DNA of 64,000 nt from NCBI RefSeq assembly GCF_009827535.1, contig NZ_WTYN01000003.1, positions 1-64,000 of the forward strand, in the 5' to 3' direction. This document shows positions 61,491 through 64,000 of this stretch, piece after piece; within the stretch, counting starts at the first letter, position 1; every line of letters starts with the position of its first letter. This DNA comes from Qipengyuania oceanensis. Lineage in GTDB: Bacteria > Pseudomonadota > Alphaproteobacteria > Sphingomonadales > Sphingomonadaceae. The position numbers were made by a program, and so were the translations under genes. The notes under the pieces are model-generated. The model searched no databases and was not told the DNA's origin. It saw only the letters and a list, made by a program, of their open reading frames with translations.

Positions 61491-62240
61491 TCAGAGCTCG
61501 GATTGCGGCGATCGATAAACCGGCGCCTGCCATTCGGGCGGGTCATAGATCTTTGATCGCTTAATGGCGCCCCTGAAACCTGTTGCTTCGGCAATAGCCT
61601 TCTTGTCGGCTGTCCATTCGCGGCGATCTCGGTTGGGATCAGCCATGATTTGGGTAATCATGGCGTGGGGATCTACCTGAAAACGATATAGACCGCCCTT
61701 GTCCTGGTCCTTCACATCGCCGAAATAGAGCAGGCGAACTTCGCGTTCGTGGCGAAAGGCATGGCGCTTCATCAGCAGCGAACGCGCGAACTCCACGCCC
61801 AACAATGGCAGACGCCCATCGCGATGGAGCCATGCTTCGAGTTTCGCCTCCGACCGGTATTCGACCCTTCCTATGAAACAGCGATCTTGGGCCGCTTGGG
61901 GATGCGCATTGACCAGCGCGCAGAGCAGCTTCCTCGGCGTCGAGCGGATGCGTAGATAACGCTTGGCGGGATCGTTGGCATAGATGCCCCACATCGCTTC
62001 CGAATAGGCATCGCGCGTCCAGCATTGACCCACAAAATCTTCGGCGAAAGCATAGTTGAACGCTTCACCATCCAACACGCCGCCGAGCTTCAGCTGGAAA
62101 TTTTCGAACTTGTCCTTCCAGTTGTGAATCCGGCTTAAGACGTTGCGCCGGCTTGCAAACAGGTCAAGCACATAGTCCTCCGGCATGATCCGATAGATAT
62201 GTTGGTCCGGATTTGAATTCTCGAAGTTGAGGAAGTTCAT
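61491..62240 (-). CDS. DUF2971-like protein
   Basis: 249 residues. IYRIMPEDYVLDLF near the start, CWTRDAYSEAMWGIYA in the middle and HEREVRLLYF near the end follow the DUF2971 pattern (short start box, CW box with a SEAMW-type segment, H-x-x-E-R region). Members occur widely in accessory DNA and some appear linked to defence, but their activity is unknown. The ATG at 62240 has GAGGG upstream; a longer start at 62261 is possible. It is divergent from the RHH-MazG operon. Confidence 0.7.
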   Translation of the reverse strand: MNFLNFENSNPDQHIYRIMPEDYVLDLFASRRNVLSRIHNWKDKFENFQLKLGGVLDGEAFNYAFAEDFVGQCWTRDAYSEAMWGIYANDPAKRYLRIRSTPRKLLCALVNAHPQAAQDRCFIGRVEYRSEAKLEAWLHRDGRLPLLGVEFARSLLMKRHAFRHEREVRLLYFGDVKDQDKGGLYRFQVDPHAMITQIMADPNRDRREWTADKKAIAEATGFRGAIKRSKIYDPPEWQAPVYRSPQSEL

Positions 62241-62323
62241 CGCAGCGCCCTCGATCTGCAAGGCTCAGCAACCGTCCTTCGCACAGACATCGCCAAGCTT
62301 CCAACCAAAGATGATCGCTTCCA

Positions 62324-62361
62324 TTTTTCATGAAAACATGGTTTTATGTTTTCATGAAAAA
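62324..62361. promoter_or_regulatory. Large perfect inverted repeat overlapping the RHH gene start, candidate operator
   Basis: Two 16-nt arms, TTTTTCATGAAAACAT and ATGTTTTCATGAAAAA, are exact reverse complements separated by GGTTTT. Each arm contains the smaller palindrome TTTTCATGAAAA. The right arm contains the ATG (62354) of the small RHH gene. This is the arrangement of an autoregulated operator with two dimer sites, and as RNA it would also bury the start codon. Confidence 0.8.
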
Positions 62362-62551
62362 ACTGGACAGTTCGGATGATTGCGGGGATGAACATCTCCA
62401 GGTTCAGGTGCCGACTGCTACCAAGCGCGACTTGGGGCAGCGTGCGCTCGATAGTCGCGAACCAATCCGAATGGTCGTGCTGAGAGCCTTGGCTGCTTAT
62501 GGTGTGGTGGTGCCTGAGGGCGCGATTGCAGACCGGCGGAAGCGCACCTGA
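62354..62551 (+). CDS. Small ribbon-helix-helix protein, candidate autoregulator/antitoxin
   Basis: 65 residues. HLQVQVPTATKRDLGQRALDS followed by EPIRMVVLRALAAYG is a short strand and two helices, the RHH fold of Arc/ParD-type repressors. The large inverted repeat over its start codon supports self-repression. It overlaps the MazG-like gene by 1 nt (TGATG). The ATG at 62354 is chosen over the in-frame ATG at 62330, which lies in the left arm of the repeat. Confidence 0.75.
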   Translation: MKKLDSSDDCGDEHLQVQVPTATKRDLGQRALDSREPIRMVVLRALAAYGVVVPEGAIADRRKRT

Positions 62552-63729
62552 TGGAGGACGACTTTCAGGCGCTGACGGTCGACCAATATGCCCGCGAAGC
62601 AGCTCGGACCGATCAACGTAAGGGTTCCGGTACAGTCGGGTTCACAATGCTCGGCCTCTTCGGCGAAACAGGCAGCCTCCTCGCCGAAGCCAAGAAGAAG
62701 CAGCGGGATGCCGCTTCCTATCTCGGCTATGCCGAAGCAGTCGCCGAGGAGATCGGTGACGTGTTGTGGTATTTGGCAGCTATCGCACAGCGTCACCGCC
62801 TGGCATTGAGTGACATTGCAGCCGCCGCGCTCAAGGCCGATGGTTCTTACGCAGAGGGCACGAACGAAGCACTCAGTCTCCACGCCCTACAGCCTGCACA
62901 TATGCCGCTCGCAAAAGCGCCCATGCCCGAGTTCGAACACAGCCTGCTTGCCCTGGCCAGCGAAGTCGGGCTTCTGGCGCGCGAAATCGAAGGCGGCAAC
63001 TCGACGCGGCACTGCGAGGATGTCGCCGAAAGACTTGTTGCGATTACGCGTTGCCTCATTCGCGCTTCGACCGACTCGGGCATCACCATCGAGGCCGCGG
63101 CGATCAAGAACCTGCAGAAGATTTTCGATCGATGGCCACGTGAACGCATCTACCCGCCGGCCTTCGATGCCGACAAAGACGCCGAAGAGCAGCTGCCTCG
63201 CTCGATACAGATCGACATTTACGAGCGCAAGGTGCGTGGTCAGGACTATGTCTTCCAGCGTTCGCGCGGCGTCTATGTCGGCGACCGACTGACCGACAAC
63301 GCCATCGAACCTGACGACTATCGGTTCCACGACGTATTCCACTACGCCTATGTCGCGGTGCTGGGCTGGTCACCGGTGATCCGCGCCTTGCTGCGCCTCA
63401 AGCGCAAGAGCGACCCGAAGCTGGACGAAGCCGAGGATGGCGCGCGCGCGATCCTGATCGAAGAAGGTGTCACGTCGTGGCTATTCGGCCAAGCGCAGCA
63501 GCTCAATTTCTTCGAAGACGTCAAACGAGGCGGACTTCCGCTGGACATGCTCAAACATGTCCGCCAATTCGTCGCTGGTTACGAGGCTGACCGCTGTCCG
63601 CTGTGGCTCTGGGAGGAAGCAATTCTCCAGGGATACGCGGCCTTTCGCTTCCTCCAGAAGAACCGACGGGCGCGAATTACCATCGATTTCGCCCGCCGTC
63701 GCTTGCGTATCAAGGAGTTGCCGCAATGA
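62551..63729 (+). CDS. MazG-like nucleotide pyrophosphohydrolase protein
   Basis: 392 residues. The N-terminal half has the MazG pattern of two metal-binding helices: GLFGETGSLLAEAKKK (ExxxxxxxE) and AEEIGDVLWYLA (E-x2-x-D). A second helical bundle follows (about 125-200) with SEVGLLAREIEGG, perhaps a diverged repeat of it. The last third has HDVFHYAYVAVLGWSPV and WLFGQAQQL and is unassigned. MazG-type enzymes break down non-canonical or alarmone nucleotides. It sits between an RHH regulator and a UDG-like gene with 1-4 nt overlaps. Action on nucleotides such as dUTP is a guess from that context. Confidence 0.75.
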   Translation: MEDDFQALTVDQYAREAARTDQRKGSGTVGFTMLGLFGETGSLLAEAKKKQRDAASYLGYAEAVAEEIGDVLWYLAAIAQRHRLALSDIAAAALKADGSYAEGTNEALSLHALQPAHMPLAKAPMPEFEHSLLALASEVGLLAREIEGGNSTRHCEDVAERLVAITRCLIRASTDSGITIEAAAIKNLQKIFDRWPRERIYPPAFDADKDAEEQLPRSIQIDIYERKVRGQDYVFQRSRGVYVGDRLTDNAIEPDDYRFHDVFHYAYVAVLGWSPVIRALLRLKRKSDPKLDEAEDGARAILIEEGVTSWLFGQAQQLNFFEDVKRGGLPLDMLKHVRQFVAGYEADRCPLWLWEEAILQGYAAFRFLQKNRRARITIDFARRRLRIKELPQ

Positions 63730-64000
63730 CCCCCAAGACCTTCGTATCGGCATTGGCGGCCGCGAAATTGCCCTCGGTGTTCAACCCATGGCGCGACCGC
63801 TGTTCCATCCATGACCGGCGTGATGCCGCGGCACGGCGCCGCTCCAACCTCCAGGGCATGCTGGAAGCAGCTCTCGATGCGCATGTCGAAACGATCTGGA
63901 TTGCCCGCGATCTTGGCTATCGCGGCGGACGCCGCACTGGGGTGCCGTTGACCGATGAGGTGCATCTCACCCATGCATCGGCGCTGATGGGTGGCATCGC
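63726..64000 (+). CDS. UDG-superfamily-like protein, truncated by the window end
   Basis: The first 91 residues are present. FNPWRDRC near the start and IWIARDLGYRGGRRTGVPLTDE resemble the region of uracil-DNA-glycosylase-superfamily proteins that reads E-A-P-G-x-x-G-x-x-x-T-G-x-P-F-T. The acidic residue and Pro of the standard motif are replaced (ARDLGYRGG). It overlaps the MazG-like stop by ATGA. The rest of the gene is outside the window, so the catalytic second half cannot be judged. Confidence 0.6.
   Translation, partial: MTPKTFVSALAAAKLPSVFNPWRDRCSIHDRRDAAARRRSNLQGMLEAALDAHVETIWIARDLGYRGGRRTGVPLTDEVHLTHASALMGGI

Noticed and set aside
1-64000. CRISPR array
   Set aside because: No regularly spaced direct repeats were seen and no cas-type genes are present.
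1-64000. rRNA genes or intact tRNA genes
   Set aside because: Only a tRNA-Ser 3' fragment and a tRNA-like remnant were found; no complete cloverleaf and no rRNA signatures were recognised.

Overview
The window reads as GC-rich alphaproteobacterial DNA, most likely from a sphingomonad or Erythrobacter-like aerobe. This is inferred from codon use, the sphingomonad-style ccoNOQP/ccoGHIS/hemN arrangement, FNR boxes of the TTGAY-N4-ATCAA type, and the style of the mobilization genes. It falls into three parts: mobile DNA with defence-type genes (1-20.3 kb), a respiratory and sulfur-detoxification block (20.4-47.7 kb), and a second mobile region with a different relaxase family (47.8-64 kb).

Region 1 (1-20.3 kb). 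Two tail-to-head tyrosine recombinases open the window. Next come an AAA ATPase plus subtilase pair, the convergent Hen1-Pnkp RNA-repair operon with a terminator-like hairpin just upstream of hen1, a small ribbon-helix-helix-like protein plus a MOBF relaxase-helicase, a TIR-domain protein, and a zinc-hook AAA ATPase whose C-terminus carries an R-x4-H motif like HEPN ribonucleases. A P4-type integrase on the minus strand abuts a 3' tRNA-Ser fragment at 20260-20283. The tRNA body is missing there. The simplest reading is that another element integrated at the same tRNA lies to the right, so the respiratory block may itself be cargo. No conjugation apparatus is visible, so region 1 looks mobilizable rather than self-transmissible.

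Region 2 (20.4-47.7 kb). An Fe-S type FNR regulator, a second Crp/Fnr regulator without the cluster cysteines, OmpW and an AhpD-like protein precede an unbroken cbb3 oxidase operon. That operon is ccoNOQP, ccoGHIS, a 72-residue Cys-rich protein, hemN and a small membrane protein, and it is led by a canonical FNR box. A DUF2946-like protein and a TonB-dependent receptor follow and are plausibly linked to metal supply. Then, on the minus strand, come a methyltransferase and MBL-rhodanese pair, a 1-Cys peroxiredoxin, and a long operon read from 46.6 to 38.6 kb. Its order is persulfide-dioxygenase-like MBL, two YeeE/YedE halves, a TIGR01244-type sulfurtransferase, an SQR-like flavoprotein, SulP, a 51-residue helix-turn-helix protein, and a CIO-type bd oxidase with its small subunit. 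A divergent peroxiredoxin-ArsR pair shares its promoter. Together these genes would oxidise sulfide and persulfide and pass electrons to an oxidase family known for sulfide and cyanide tolerance.

Region 3 (47.8-64 kb). An MmeI-like single-chain restriction-modification enzyme is followed by an unknown acidic protein, a MobC-like protein, a MOBP relaxase with an LPD7-like segment, two DEDD-type exonucleases, three proteins of unknown function, an HUH/Rep-like protein, a DUF2971-like protein, and an RHH-MazG-UDG-like operon cut by the window end. Nearly every transcription-unit start from 52.4 to 59.6 kb is preceded, 9-23 nt upstream of the start codon, by a perfect hairpin of unrelated sequence. 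I regard this shared leader architecture as the least explained signal in the window. All calls are by eye; no database search was run.
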